Notes under the pieces: generated by a model
Told to the model about the DNA's origin: nothing
Seen by the model: the letters and a program-made list of their open reading frames with translations, nothing else
Database searches by the model: none
Shown: one piece after another, positions 22,691 through 35,459 of the stretch
Numbering within the stretch: the stretch's first letter is position 1
Layout: each line of letters begins with the position of its first letter
Source: Monodelphis domestica
Lineage: Eukaryota > Chordata > Mammalia > Didelphimorphia > Didelphidae
Assembly: GCF_027887165.1 (NCBI RefSeq)
Contig: NC_077232.1
Coordinates: forward strand, 19,050,755-19,114,754
Length of the DNA: 64,000 bases
Reading direction: 5' to 3'
Made by a program: the position numbers and the translations under genes

Positions 22691-23330
22691 GATAGATATT
22701 TTAGTTTAATTAATATGTAAGTACATTAGTTAGTGCACAAATACCAAAATAGTGTTTTCAACATAATTCAGGCTTTGTACAAAGGGGGAACTGTAGCAAG
22801 GGAAGGTAAAAGTAGTAAGAGTATGATTGACAGACCTGGATTCTGAGAGCCACTGGGTCAGGATTCTAAGCTTTTGAAAGGAGCAGGTTTCTAACTGTCA
22901 GTCTGGAGCTGAAAGAGAAGCCTCACAGGTGAAGATCTGATCTCTCCTGGACACTCCTGGACAGTGTACAAGCAGCCTCTTTGAATACAATCAAACAAGG
23001 GTGAGAGGAAATTCTCCATACCCTCTGGTGGACAGAGTGAAAACTTGGAGGAACATCTTTTTCCTGGGCAATCTGAGGACCCAGCTGGATTCCTGTACCT
23101 GACCCACCAAGGATTCTCTATGTGTGAGAAATCTGGTTCCCAGTTGGACTTAGCTTTAGGAAACTTAGGTATTTAGTTTAGAGTTGCTAGATAGTGAGTT
23201 AAATAACAGGGATAAGTCAGATGCAAATCCTTCCCTTTATCCTCCCTTACCTTTCCCTTCTTTGTTAATGAATTCATTTTATTTATATGTGATTCCTCCC
23301 TTATGTATAACCTTCTTTTCCACTTTCCTT
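22691..23330 (+). mobile_element. Possible 3' end of another ERV: purine tract plus LTR-like sequence (LTR-D)
   Basis: 'acaaagggggaac' immediately before TGTAGCAAGG (22792) looks like a polypurine tract followed by a 3' LTR start. The following 540 bases have no gene. No second copy in the window. Incomplete fossil; the right border with L1 is near 23330. Confidence 0.4.
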
Positions 23331-26300
23331 AAAATCATAATAACACATGGTACATTCATGAAGATTGACCATGTACTAGGGCATAAGAACATGGGCAAAC
23401 AAGTGCAAAAGAGCAGAAATAATGAATGCAACCTTTTCTGATCATAAAACAATAAGAATAATAATTAGTAAGGGTACAAGGAGAAGCAAATAAAAAATCA
23501 ATATGAAGTTAAATAATATGATTCTCCAAAACTGGTTAAAGAACAAATCATAGAAACAATTAATTTCATTGAAGAAAATGACAATAATGAAACATCCTTT
23601 CAAAATCTATGGGATACAGCTAAAGCAGTACTCAGGGGAAATTTTATATCCTTGAGTTCATATATTAACAAATTAGGGAGGGCAGAAGTCAAAGAATTGG
23701 GCATGCAAATTAAAAAACTAGAAAGTGAACAAATTAAAAATCCCCAGATGAAAACTAAATTAGTGATCCTAAAAATTAGAGAAATTAATAAAATTTAAAG
23801 TAAAACAACTATTGAACTAATAAATAATACTAGAAGCTAGTAGTTTGGAGAAAAAACAAATTAAATAGACAAACTACTGGTCAATCTAATTTTAAAAAAA
23901 GAAAGAAGAAAACTAAATTAACAGTATCCAAGATGAAAAGCAGGACCTCAACTCTAATGAAGAGGAAATTAAGGCAATCATTAAAAACTACTATGCCCAA
24001 TTATGTGGCAATAAATATGGCAATCTAGGTGATATGGATGAATATTTACCAAAATATAAATTGCCTAGATTAATAGAAGAAGAAATAGGATACTTAAATA
24101 ATCCCATATCAGAAAAAGAAATTGAACAAGCCATCAAAGAACTTTCTAAGGAAAAATCCCCAGGACCGGATAAATTCACAAGTGAATTCTATCAAACATT
24201 CAAAGAAAAACTACTCCCAATACTATACAGACTATTTGACATAATAAGAAAAGGAGTTCTACCAAATTTCCTTTATGTCACAAATATGGTACTGATTCCA
24301 AAGCCAGGCAGGTCAAAAACAGTGAAAGATAACTACCAATCTCCTTAATGAACATAAATGCAAAAATCTTAAATAGAATACTAGCAAAAAGACTCCAGCA
24401 AGTGATCATGAGGGTTATTCATTATGATCAGGTGGGATTTATGCCAGGAATGCAAGGATGGTTCAATATTAGGAAAATCATTCACATAATTGACCATTTC
24501 AACAAGCAAGCCAACAAAAACCACAGATTATCTCAATAGAGGCAGAAAAAGCCTGTGACAAAATACAATACTCATTCCTATTGAAAACACTAGGAAGTAT
24601 AGAAATAAAAGGGCCTTTCTAAAAAAAATAGTATATATTTTAAACCATCAGCAAGCACCATCTTCAGTGGAGACAAATTAGATGCATTCCCAATAAGATC
24701 ATAAGTGAAACAAGGTTGTCCATTATCACCTCTATTATTTAGCATTTGTACTAGAAACACTAGCAGTAGCAATCAAAGAAGAAAAAGAAATTGAAAGTAT
24801 TAAAATAGGCAAGGAGGAGACCAAAATATCACCCTTTGCAGATGATATGATGGTCTACTTAAAGAATCCTAAAGAATCAACTAAAAAGCAACTTTAGCAA
24901 AGTTGCAGGATACAAAAACACCACATAAATCATTAGCATTTCTTTATATTTCCAACACATCTCAGCAGCAAGAGTTAGAAAGAGAAATTCCATTTAAAAC
25001 CACCTTAGACAATATAAAATACTTAGGAATCTATCTACCAAGACAAATACAGGAACTATATGAACACAACTACAAAACACTTTCCACACAATTAAAACTA
25101 GATCTAAACAATGAGAAAAACATTAACTTCTCATGGGTAGGATGAGCTAACATAATAAAAAATGACCATCCTACCCAAACTTATTTACTTATTTAGTGTC
25201 ATACCCATTGAACTACCAAAAAAATCTTTTTTACTGAATTAGAAAAAAAAACATAACAAAGTTCATTTGGAAGAACAAAAGATCAAGAATATCAAGGAAA
25301 ATAATGGAAAAAAATGTGAAGGAAGGTGGCCTAGCAGTACCAGATCTTAAACTGTACTATAAAGCAGTGGTCATCAAAACAATATGGTACTGGCTAAGAG
25401 AGAGGAGGGAGGATCAGTGGAATAGACCTGGTAAGTGACCTCAATAAGACAGTCTATGATAAACCCAAGGATCCCAGCTTTTGGGACAAAAATCCACTAT
25501 TTGACAAAAACTGCTAGGAAAATTGGAAAACAGTATGGAAGAGATTAGGTTTAAATCAAATCTCACACCCCACACCAAGATAAACTCAGAAGGGATGAAT
25601 GACTTGAATATAAAGAAGGAAGCTATAAGTAAATTAGGTGAACACAGAATAGTATACTTGTTAGATCTTTGGGAAAGGAAAGATTTTAAGACCAAGCAAG
25701 AGCTAGAAAAAAATTACAAAATATAAAATAAATCATTTTGATTACATTAATTTAAAAAGGGTTTGTGCAAACAAAACCAATTCAACCAAAATTAGAAGGG
25801 AAGCAACAAAATGTGAAAAAATCTTTATAACATAAACCTCTGACAAAGGTCTAATTACTCAAATTTAGAAGGAGCTAAATCAGTTGTACAAAAAATCAAG
25901 CCATTCCCCAATTTATAAATAGGCAAGGGATATGAATAGGCAATTTTCAGATAAAAAAAAATCAAAACTATTAATAAGCACATGAAAAAGTGTTCAAAAT
26001 CTCTTATAATCAGAGAAATGCAAATCGAAAAATTCTGAGGTATCACCTCACACTTAGCAGATTGGCCAACAATGACAGCAAAGGAAAGTAATAAATGTTG
26101 TAGGGGATGTGGCAAAATTGAGACATTAATGCATTGTTGGTAGACTTGTGAATTTATCCAACCATTCTGGAAGGCAATTTGTAACTTTGTCCAAAGGGTA
26201 ATAAAAGACAGCCTGCCATTTGATACAGCCATAGCGCTTCTGGGTTTGTACCCCAAAGTGATAATAAGAAAAAACCTATACAAGAATATTCACAGTCAAG

Positions 26301-26884
26301 CTCTTTGTTGTGGCAAAAAATTGGAAAATGAGGGCATGCCTTCTGATTGGGAATTGGCTGAAAAAAATTGTGGTATATTTTGGTCATGTAATACTATTGT
26401 GCTCAAAGAAATAGTGAACTGGAAGAACCTCCAGGAATTGATGCAGAGTGAGAGGAGCAGAACCAGGAGAACACTGTACACAGAGACTGATACACAGTGG
26501 TACAATCAAATGTAATGGACTTCTCCATTAATGACAATGCAATGATCTAGGACAATGCTGAAGGACTTATGAGAAAGAACACTATCCACATTCAGAGGAA
26601 GAATTGTGGGAGTAGAAACAGAGGAAAAACAACTGCTTGATGACAAGGGTCGATAGGGATAGGATTGGGGATATAGATCCTAAATGATCATCCAAGTACA
26701 AATGTCAATAATATGGAAATAGGTCTTTTTGAATGACACATGTAAAACCCAGTGGAATTGCACGTCAGCTACAGGCATGGGTTGGGGAGAGGGGAAGGAA
26801 AGAACATGAATCTTGTACCCATGGGGAAATATTCTAAATTAACTAATTAAAATTTTCCAAAAAAAAAAGAAAGAAAAAGAAAAA
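23331..26884 (+). mobile_element. Large L1, part 3: ORF2 (rest of endonuclease, RT, C-terminus) and 3' UTR
   Basis: Resumes with THGTFMKIDHVLGHK, the last endonuclease block. The reverse transcriptase follows: [50 protein letters not shown] and the catalytic FADD at 24835-24846. C-terminal ORF2 includes MQSERSRTRRTLY (about 26440). The frame is broken in many places (open pieces at 24034-24348, 24348-24539, 24903-25145, 25523-25726, 26246-26515). The 3' UTR ends in an A-rich tail at 26858-26884, followed by the right target duplication 26879-26893. Strongly adenine-rich sense strand, as usual for L1. Confidence 0.95.
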
Positions 26885-26893
26885 TCGTCTCCT

Positions 26894-27238
26894 TTCCTGG
26901 CTTCTGTAGAGATTAGTTTCCAGAGAGGCCTCCCCTTCTCGTAGGAGATCACATGGGTGGAATCTTTGTTTTATTCACCACCAGGCCCTCCAGCTAAGGA
27001 TCCTCTGGCTGAAGGCTAATTAGCCCTGCCTGGTTTGAGCCAGGGACCAGAGCAAATATTTAGTGTGTTAGGTTAGATATCTTACTCTACCCTTACACAT
27101 TTTTCTACTCTCACTCTTTCCCTCTCTCTTTGTAAATAAAGCTGCTAAAAGTCATTTTGACTTGAGCTGTATTAATTATTTTTCAATTGGCAACCCCATT
27201 CTCTTATATTTAGTCCAAACATAAATTTAATCCCTACA
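26894..27238 (+). mobile_element. Retroviral LTR (family LTR-C), right part
   Basis: Continues the LTR interrupted at 17406: 'tcctttcctggcttctgtag' parallels 'tcctttcctagctttttgag' in the copy at 30584. AATAAA at about 27136 is a poly(A) signal, and 'caattggcaaccccattctc' parallels 'aatcggcaaccacaatatta'. Ends ...CCCTACA at 27238. Confidence 0.7.
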
Positions 27239-28009
27239 AATAAAAGCAATAAATAATACTGTAATAAAATAGTCTGCTTATAGTTTCCCATTGCCCCAGG
27301 AAGCACTGAAGTAGCCCCATAGGTAGTCAAACCAGTAATTCTAAGAAAGTATTTAAGTCCTCTAACTGCTTTAGCTGCCAGTGTGCAAAAGTGTTAAAAG
27401 TAAGAGAGCCAATGAGGTGGGTTTGCAGGGAGATGCAGATGCAAAGAAAAGATTCTAGAATGGGGGGGGGGGGAGTGTGAGGCAGTTAACTGAGATTGGA
27501 GCTGGGTTTTTCTCTGGTTTGAACAGGAGGGACTGGCTGATTTCCCTTGGTGGCTATTTCTACTTTGTCTTTCCCATCCTATCTGCTTATCTCCAGACTT
27601 GTTGTCATCTACTGAACTTCCTGATATCATCCTGAACCATTTGATCTATCTGTCTGTGAGATTGGGTCTGATGCCTTCTGGATCCAGGACCTTGCCCTGG
27701 GCCCTATCCTGTCATACTGCCAAAACCCACTTCCTCTATTACCATCAAAAGGGGGGTTTGGTGTTAGTGTAGCCCTACACAATATACTTCATATAAAATC
27801 ACTGATTTATGCATTCTTTGGAACACTGAGTATAGGTTGTTTCACATAATGATTTATCTTCTTAGAGAAATCATTGTCTAAGACTCAATGAGGTATATAG
27901 ATTGCATTGTAACTGCTTAAGGTCACTCTGTAAATTATTATCTTTACTGCATATGAGAAAAAACTTGTGCAAAATCCCCACCTTGTTTTGCTTTTTCTAT
28001 AAAATAGAA
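27239..28009. other. Unassigned sequence, possibly part of an LTR
   Basis: Contains 'gccaatgaggtggg' (CCAAT-like) near 27408 and a 13-G run near 27463. A TGTT...TACA span of about 390 bases (27392-27775) would fit a small LTR but no partner copy or target duplication was found. No gene. Confidence 0.3.
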
Positions 28010-28350
28010 ACTGGATCAACCCTCCCCCACTCCACTTATGGAGCCAGAGTCAAAGCCAGCTCATGCTAGAATCAACAGGGGGTGTTATGGTTGGGGAGGG
28101 CATCTCTATGTCCTTGGCAGTTGACTAAGACCACCAAGGACCTACCCCTGAGAGCAGCTTTACTTGAGACCCCAGCAGGCTGAAGAGCACCGACCTTGGG
28201 TGCAGAGATAGTACAGAGAAGGGCTCCATGCTGGAGAGACTCAAAAACTGGCCTCAGGCAAAACCTGTGCTCCTTAGCTCCATACACAGGGAGCCTGCCC
28301 TCCTCACTCAGATTTCTGACTGGAAAGGGAAGGAAAAACCAGCATAGTCT
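28010..28350 (+). mobile_element. L1 5'-UTR fragment
   Basis: Collinear with 17620-17966 of the large L1 ('gactaagaccaccaaggacc', 'gagcctgccctcctcactca', 'ttctgactggaaagggaagg', 'aaccagcatag'). It stops within a few bases of where ORF1 would start, and a retroviral leader-like sequence follows directly. Confidence 0.8.
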
Positions 28351-28690
28351 ACAAAAAAAGAAACTATTCTCAATAAACCTTGCCTTGATAGCTATCTATG
28401 GTCCTCCGGATTCCCAGTGTATTCATTTCATCCTTCTTATCACCTTTCCAATACCTCAATTCACTGTCAGGCTAGACCTGACAGAGTGGCACCTGAACAG
28501 GGACCCCAAGAACACATTGAGGCATTTCATGTAAGAAGGATCTTCCCCTAGTAGTATGGGATAAGTTGCAGAAGAGCAGGTTTAACCTTCGCCAGTATAA
28601 GGGCATGGGCATGAGATCTAGTGTAGACAAAAACTTGCACAGTCAGTGCTTTTGTATTCACTTTTCTTTCACTGGCAGGGACTTCCAATT
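28351..28690 (+). mobile_element. Betaretrovirus-like (class II) ERV fragment: R/U5, primer binding site, leader
   Basis: AATAAA near 28371 is followed by about 115 bases of U5-like sequence and then TGGCACCTGAACAGGGAC (about 28483-28500), which closely resembles the lysine-tRNA primer binding site of betaretroviruses. A leader-like stretch follows. Incomplete fossil; no coding part is recognisable. Confidence 0.65.
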
Positions 28691-29079
28691 GCTTTTCAAT
28701 ATGGCCCATTGACCAACTTTTATGTAAAATAAATTAGACCCAAGAGTAGGTTGAGTCAACAGCAAGATGATTGTCACTGTCTTTCTACTCAAACATATAT
28801 GTTAAACCTTGATATCTTTACCTCAAGTTTTTGATGTTTAATGAGTATATCATATTCTCAATTCGTGTTTTCCAGGACTAGACTTGGCTATCTTACCTTG
28901 TCACTTCTACTTGCATTCTCTTCTCTTCCTTGGATTCCACAATGGACTTCCAAAATCCTGTAACTACACAAGGAAAAGAGGGAGTTGAAGAGCAGAGAAG
29001 TGATACAACAATACTTTCACTATTTCATAAGCTTATAATGAGGATAAAATAAAAAGATATCTATAAAATTCTTTAAGAA
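28691..29079. other. Intergenic sequence
   Basis: No gene or repeat recognised. Confidence 0.4.
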
Positions 29080-29970
<891 letters not shown>

Positions 29971-30583
29971 AAAACAGAACTCAGAGGGAACTTGATTTGC
30001 CCATAGACCTAAGAATTAGACCAGAACTAAATTCATGATCTTTTTGATACAAGGTCAGAATTCATGCTACTCAGGTCTCAGGAAGAAGCAATTTTGTCAC
30101 TTCCTCAACCACAGAAGAGCTTAATATTATCCTCATCTATATCCCTATTGCATCCTGAGCAAAAAAAAAATCTTAGATCTTGACCCACAACAGATACTCA
30201 TACACCTGGGAAGTCAGGATAAAACAAAAAATTACACAAGTAGAAAGTGAGCTGATGATTGCTTTTGATCCTATTTAGTGTGTTTGCTATATTCAAATGT
30301 TGGCAACATCACCACTCTTCTTTGCAGGAAGCAATGATAGATACTAAGGATTGGATTGATCATCAGTCATATAGTAGGGGTGTGCTAGAGCCATTTGACC
30401 TGGATCATGAGAACCAACTGTTAAACTTTTTAGTGTGGCATTTATGGCTTAAAAATCAACAAATGCTACAGATGATGCTCATTTTATTCTTCTGTTGATT
30501 GCCTGGAATTAGGAAAACTGTGGCTAAAATGTTAATGATGCAGAATAGAACAAAAAATGTGTCATGCTAAGAAGGGAGCCAAT
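29971..30583. other. Intergenic sequence
   Basis: No gene supported; the 79-codon frame at 30259-30498 has no family features. Confidence 0.4.
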
Positions 30584-31376
30584 TGTTAAATGTTTACTAG
30601 TATGAAGATAGGATTAACTCTCCCCTTGTCTGTTTTTAGCTAATGAAATCAAGAACTTAAAGTACCTGTACTTGACAATAAGTAAGAGAGTTCACAAGTC
30701 ACTTGCTAAAGTGTGTTGGTGACAACTCCAGAGGCCACTTCTCTGCTCCTGGGAAGTGCTAGACAAATTGAAAGACTGTGATTAGTTTGTGTAAAGTGGG
30801 GAAGGGTCAGAAAGTGATGTGGAAAAAGGACTATAAAAAGGCCTGAACTTCCTGTCCAAGGGACTTCTCCTTTGAACTTCCTCTTCTATGGAGTTCATCT
30901 TTGGAGACTCTGCATCAGTGACCTGGACTGAAAGAGGAGACTCTTTCCCTGGATCTTCCATTGGCTTGCTGGGTGAGTAGCTGGCCTTCCTTTCCTAGCT
31001 TTTTGAGAGACTGGTTCCAGAGATTCCTGCTTTGCCTTTGGAGGAGGCTGCATTGGTAAACTCCTTGCTGAAGACACCACCAGGACTCCTGGCTTAAGAG
31101 ACTACCATGACTTCACATGGAGATCAGGACTTGAGAGCCCTTACTGGGTGGTGAATTGAACTTCTTTGGACAGAAACTATGGGGTATCTAGTTAGGCAAT
31201 ACTTTCTACTTCCTTCCTACATTTCTCTCTTTTACTATATCTCTATTAAAGTAAATTGTTAAGAGCAGCTAACAGACTCATGACTTAAGAGTTAATTTTT
31301 TTAAATCGGCAACCACAATATTACTTTAGAACTTTCATATTCAGCATAAAACCTAAATTTTAAATTCTTAAACTAG
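30584..31376 (+). mobile_element. Retroviral LTR (family LTR-C), apparently solo
   Basis: Starts TGTTAAATG; U3 has 'gattagtttgtg' and a TATA-like 'ctataaaaaggcc' (about 30832). R/U5 contains 'tctctattaaagtaaattg' and 'aatcggcaaccaca'. Matches the split copy at 17031/26894. The right end is set approximately. No retroviral internal sequence next to it. Confidence 0.65.
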
Positions 31377-31689
31377 TTTACCCCCTTAAAAATGATCAAG
31401 TAAATCAGAGAATCCAAGGTCCTCACATGGTGTATGGAACAACAGTTTTTTCCACACCTTCAACTGGAAGAGATTCAAACAAAGAGCAGACAGATTACCT
31501 ACTGGCCAATGTTTCCTCCTTCTAGAAGACCATAACAAATGAAAAATCATGGATCCTCATTCCATTTAACTATATGAAAAAAAAAAAGATGGAATGTGTG
31601 AAATTTCAAGATGGCCTACCTCAGGATCATGTCAGGGCAAAGGAAGTCTATGGATTCAAATATTTCCCCAGATATCTAATGGAATCTGA
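31377..31689. other. Intergenic sequence
   Basis: No gene or repeat recognised with confidence. Confidence 0.35.
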
Positions 31690-32261
31690 AGCAGCAGAAT
31701 GTGGTAAAGGGATTTCATTCAAAATAAGAGAAATGAAAATTAAAGCTATTCAGAGATTTCACCTTACATTCATCATATTAACAAAGCTGACAAAAGAAAT
31801 GAAATGAGAAATGCTGGAGGAACTGTAGGGGAACCCATATATTAATGATTGGCAAAGTTGTGAATTTGCCTGGCCATTTTAGAAATCTATTTAAAATTGT
31901 GCCAACAAAGCAATTAAACTGTGTATACTCTTTGACTCCGTGATGTTGCTACTTTTATCTTTGCCACAGAAATCAAACAAAGAGAAAGGACCCATATGAT
32001 AAAAATATTCATAGCAGTTCTTTCATGATAGTAAAAAATGGAAATATGAGAGGCTGTCTACCAAATGAAGAATGGCTGAACAAATTGTGGCAGATAAATG
32101 TGATAGAAAGCTTTTATAATGATGAAGGGAATGGTTTCAAGGAAATCCGGGAAGACTTGTATGAACTGACACAAAGTGAATTGAGCAGAACCAGAGGAAC
32201 AATTTATACAATAAAAATAATATTATAAAAACAAACAACTTTGAAATATCTACAAATCCTG
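31690..32261 (+). mobile_element. L1 LINE, ORF2 3' end (left of a nested SINE)
   Basis: Collinear with 26010-26510 of the large L1: 'aagagaaatgaaaattaaag', 'caccttacattcatcatatt', 'gaacaaattgtggcagataa', 'tgaattgagcagaaccagag'. Five-prime truncated, with stops. Continues after the SINE at 32447. Confidence 0.8.
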
Positions 32262-32446
32262 GGGACAGCTAAGAATCACAGTGGCTAGAGCACCAGGCCT
32301 GGAGTCAGGAGGACCTGGGTTCAAATCCAGGCTCAGATACTTCCTAACTTTTTAACCTGGCAAGTCATTAAACCTCCCCCCCCCATCCCCTTGTCACTCT
32401 TATGTCTTATCATTGAGATTAGGACAGAAGGTGAAAGATTTAAAAT
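32262..32446 (+). mobile_element. tRNA-derived SINE type 1, nested in an L1 tail
   Basis: 'ggcctggagtcaggaggacc', 'gggttcaaatccaggctcag' and 'gattaggacagaaggtgaaa' mark head and tail. It sits between ORF2 and the 3' UTR of the L1 copy, so it is the younger element. A C9 run at 32376-32384 disturbs the middle. Confidence 0.75.
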
Positions 32447-32700
32447 ATTTGGGAATTCTAGTCAACACACAATTCTAGAGGATTCATGATTCACTTCAAG
32501 GTAATAGAGTGCAGTTGAGGTATTTCTTTAAATCTAGCCAAAGTGGAAGTTGTTTTGCCTGATTGCATGTTTGTAATATGGGTTTTGTTTTTCTTGCTTT
32601 CTCAATTGGAGAGGAGCAGAATGGGACAGAATGTAGACTTGAAAACAAAAAAATTTGAATTTAGAATAATAAAACAATAACAAATATAAATGTGACTGGA
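32447..32700 (+). mobile_element. L1 LINE 3' UTR (right of the nested SINE)
   Basis: 'tagaggattcatgattcact', 'gattgcatgtttgtaatatg', 'ggttttgtttttcttgcttt', 'tcaattgg' are typical of the L1 3' UTR in this genome; ends in an A-rich stretch near 32690. Confidence 0.65.
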
Positions 32701-33394
32701 ATATTTAAACTTTTAAAGTTGCCTTTTGAGAAAGGAGTTTAAATTTTTTTCCATATAAATTATGGTAGGTAGAAAAAAGTCTATCATCACACATTTTATT
32801 TTTATTGTGAACATTAAAATATGATAAAGCAATTTTATTTCATTTATGTTTTCCCATTATTTGTTTTTTAAAAAAGCTCCAGCCATTTCCCAGGAAAGCG
32901 TAAGGGTGGAAAGGGAGACTATATTTTCATTACTTCACTTTCATATCACATTTGCAATATGGCAATCTTGTAAAACTATAAGGCAATACTGGAAAATGAG
33001 AGAAGAGAATAGGCACCCTGATAGCAGGAGAGGATCACTTCTGCCTGGGTGCCTATGTAGTTTTTATGGAAAGATATTTCAACTTCCTTCTCAAGAGACA
33101 ATTCTAAAAGTGGCAGGCTTTCAATTCATACACTTTATCATCTCATAGTTATGTGATATCTTCAGATTACTTTTGGTTTCCAGAGATGCAATAGTATAGA
33201 TGGGCATCTCAGACAGCCAAGCCTGTCTGTACTTTCCTTGGATATTTCTTGATAATCCTGGATGATTAATATTCCTGGGATTTCATAAAGAAGTTGTTGG
33301 AGCCTTTTACCAATGCATGGGACAAAAATGTGCAATACCACCAATTGTGAATAGGTCAGATAATAAGGAATTATAGTTATATATCATTGAAACT
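32701..33394. other. Intergenic sequence
   Basis: No gene supported. A 100-codon frame at 32846-33148 shows no domain, signal or conservation pattern I recognise. Confidence 0.4.
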
Positions 33395-33560
33395 TTGGAA
33401 AATAACATATATATTATCTCATTCAAAGATCATAATATCTCTATGAGAGAGGTACTATCATAATTATTGCCTCATTTTACAGATGAAAAAATTGACTGAT
33501 CAGTTAATTAGGAAATGTTAAGAGGCAAGATTCAAACTAAGCCTTTGTGAATAAGCCTGT
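33395..33560 (-). mobile_element. MIR SINE remnant
   Basis: 'attgcctcattttacagatg' preceded by 'ctatgagagaggtactatca' is the reversed MIR core. Confidence 0.6.
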
Positions 33561-34755
33561 CATTCAATTAAGGATGCTACACAAGACAAATATCAGATAA
33601 TGGTTGAGACTTTCTTTTAGGTGAGAGCTCACTATAACTGACACAAGAGCAAAGACAAGAAGAGAGAGTAAGATTCACAAAGCACCATGCTTCCACTTCT
33701 AGAAACATTTCCAGGAGGAACCATAAGCCACTGGCTGAAGAAATTCATTCATATTATATTTAAGCTGCTGAGACTATTGTTCAAAGAGAAGGGCTGCATG
33801 CAATGAGCCATCCCATCAGAGAAGGGCTGAATGATGATCATGCATTCACTCTTTTTTTTTACCTCTCATTTTAGGTGAAAAATATGAATAGATACTCTTT
33901 GATACCTGCCATTTCTCAGGAAAAATCAGAGGATATGGGGATGGTTAGTATCAAACCCATCAATAGATAGGACCAGTAGCAAGAGACACTACAGTGTTTG
34001 GTACTCTAATGCTAAACCCTTTCTTCTCTCCTAGCACTAAAAGAACTCCTTCATCTTTTTGCAAAGTTCCTTGTCGGTTATCTCTACTTCTACATATCAG
34101 AGGTTTCTGGAGGATGGATCTAATCCTTAACAAACATCTCCAATTTTGTTGTGGCCTATTTTCTACTCAGGAATACTCAGAAAAGGGTCCAATATGTCAT
34201 TTTAATCATGTAATCGTCAATCCTTGCCCAATCCAAAATTTCTCTAGATTCTAGGTGAGAGATGAGAAAAAGTGGTAGTACATCAGATCATTTTATGTTT
34301 TATGACCAAACTCCAAGATCTAAATGATGATTTGGCTCTGTGGGTCCAAGTCCTACCATAGGAAACATTTTGCCAGTTTCTTCACCAGTTTAGCTTACAT
34401 TAACCAATGAAGAGGGAAAGTTGTGTGTGCTAGCGTGTGTGTATTAAATGTGACTATCTCCATCATTTGTCATTTATTTTTCAAACCTAATGGCTTTGGC
34501 AAACTTCTCTATTGTTTATCATGTCCTTTGATCCTGGTCCTTTATGTCTTGTAAGGAACTCAGAAAAGACAAGGAGAAATTTTATAATATCTCAATGGAA
34601 CCCCTAGCTGTTGGTTGTGGAAATGATATATGAATATCAAGATTAGAGACCAGAAACCCTTATCTGTGGTTCATGCTAGGGAAAAATGGAGAATGAAAAA
34701 AGTTTCACATTTTTGATGGTCCTCAAAAGTTATTTCTATAATCTATATCTTAACA
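33561..34755. other. Intergenic sequence
   Basis: No gene or repeat recognised with confidence over about 1.2 kb. Confidence 0.4.
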
Positions 34756-35296
34756 GAGACACCATCTACAACAGGAGGTCTCAAAGAATAGAATAGGAAT
34801 TCTTGAGGATCCCTGAGATCATCTTAGGGGGTCTGAGAGGGTAAAGATACTTTTGTAATAATAATAAGATAGTATTTCCTTTTTTAAATGCTCATCGTTT
34901 TTCCAGTTCTATATCTGTCTGATTCTGGATTTTTATAATGAACTTCAATCACAATAACATATCAAAATAGTTTTAATACAGAAACAGATATGAAAATCTA
35001 GCTGTCTCTAGTTAGGCATTAAAGAGATTTTTAATTACGCAAATCTACTTTTCTGTCTAATTTTTTTAAATGAAATAGTTATTTTCATTAAAGTATTATA
35101 TATTAAAATTAAATAGCTGTATTAGTTTTTAACAAATTAATGAATAAATATTTTAAATGATCTGTTTTACTTTTTAATATAATAGATTCTAAAAAATATA
35201 ACCCACATAAATAAAAAGTCTTTAGGGTTCTCAACAATTTTATAAAGCATAAAGGAGTGCAGAGCCCAAGAATTTTAAATACCACTATTCTACAAT
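34756..35296. mobile_element. Ancient DNA transposon remnant, probably hAT group
   Basis: Left 'tcctgagatcatcttagggg' type start ('gatccctgagatcatcttag', 'gggtctgagagggtaaagat') and right 'aacccacataaataaaaagt', 'tagggttctcaacaatttta', 'ataaagcataaaggagtg' form the two ends of an old mammalian-wide repeat that I associate with hAT elements. No transposase is visible; a non-autonomous copy. Confidence 0.4.
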
Positions 35297-35459
35297 ATAT
35301 GCAAATAAATGGACTTCTGGTCTTTTAAAGAAGCCATCCAAGGGGGGGGAGCTAACAAAGCAACCTCTTCTCCTTTGGGGAAGCTCATTATTTGGAGATT
35401 TTTATTTATATCTAGCCAAAGTTCTTTGTCTTCTAGTTTCCAGCTATTCTTTATAAAAT
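35297..35459. other. Intergenic sequence
   Basis: Short linker between two repeats; nothing recognised. Confidence 0.35.

Noticed and set aside
24034-24348. 104-codon frame as a gene
   Set aside because: It is part of L1 reverse transcriptase; adjoining frames carry the rest of ORF2 with breaks.
25855-26283. 142-codon minus frame
   Set aside because: Antisense of the L1 ORF2 C-terminal region.
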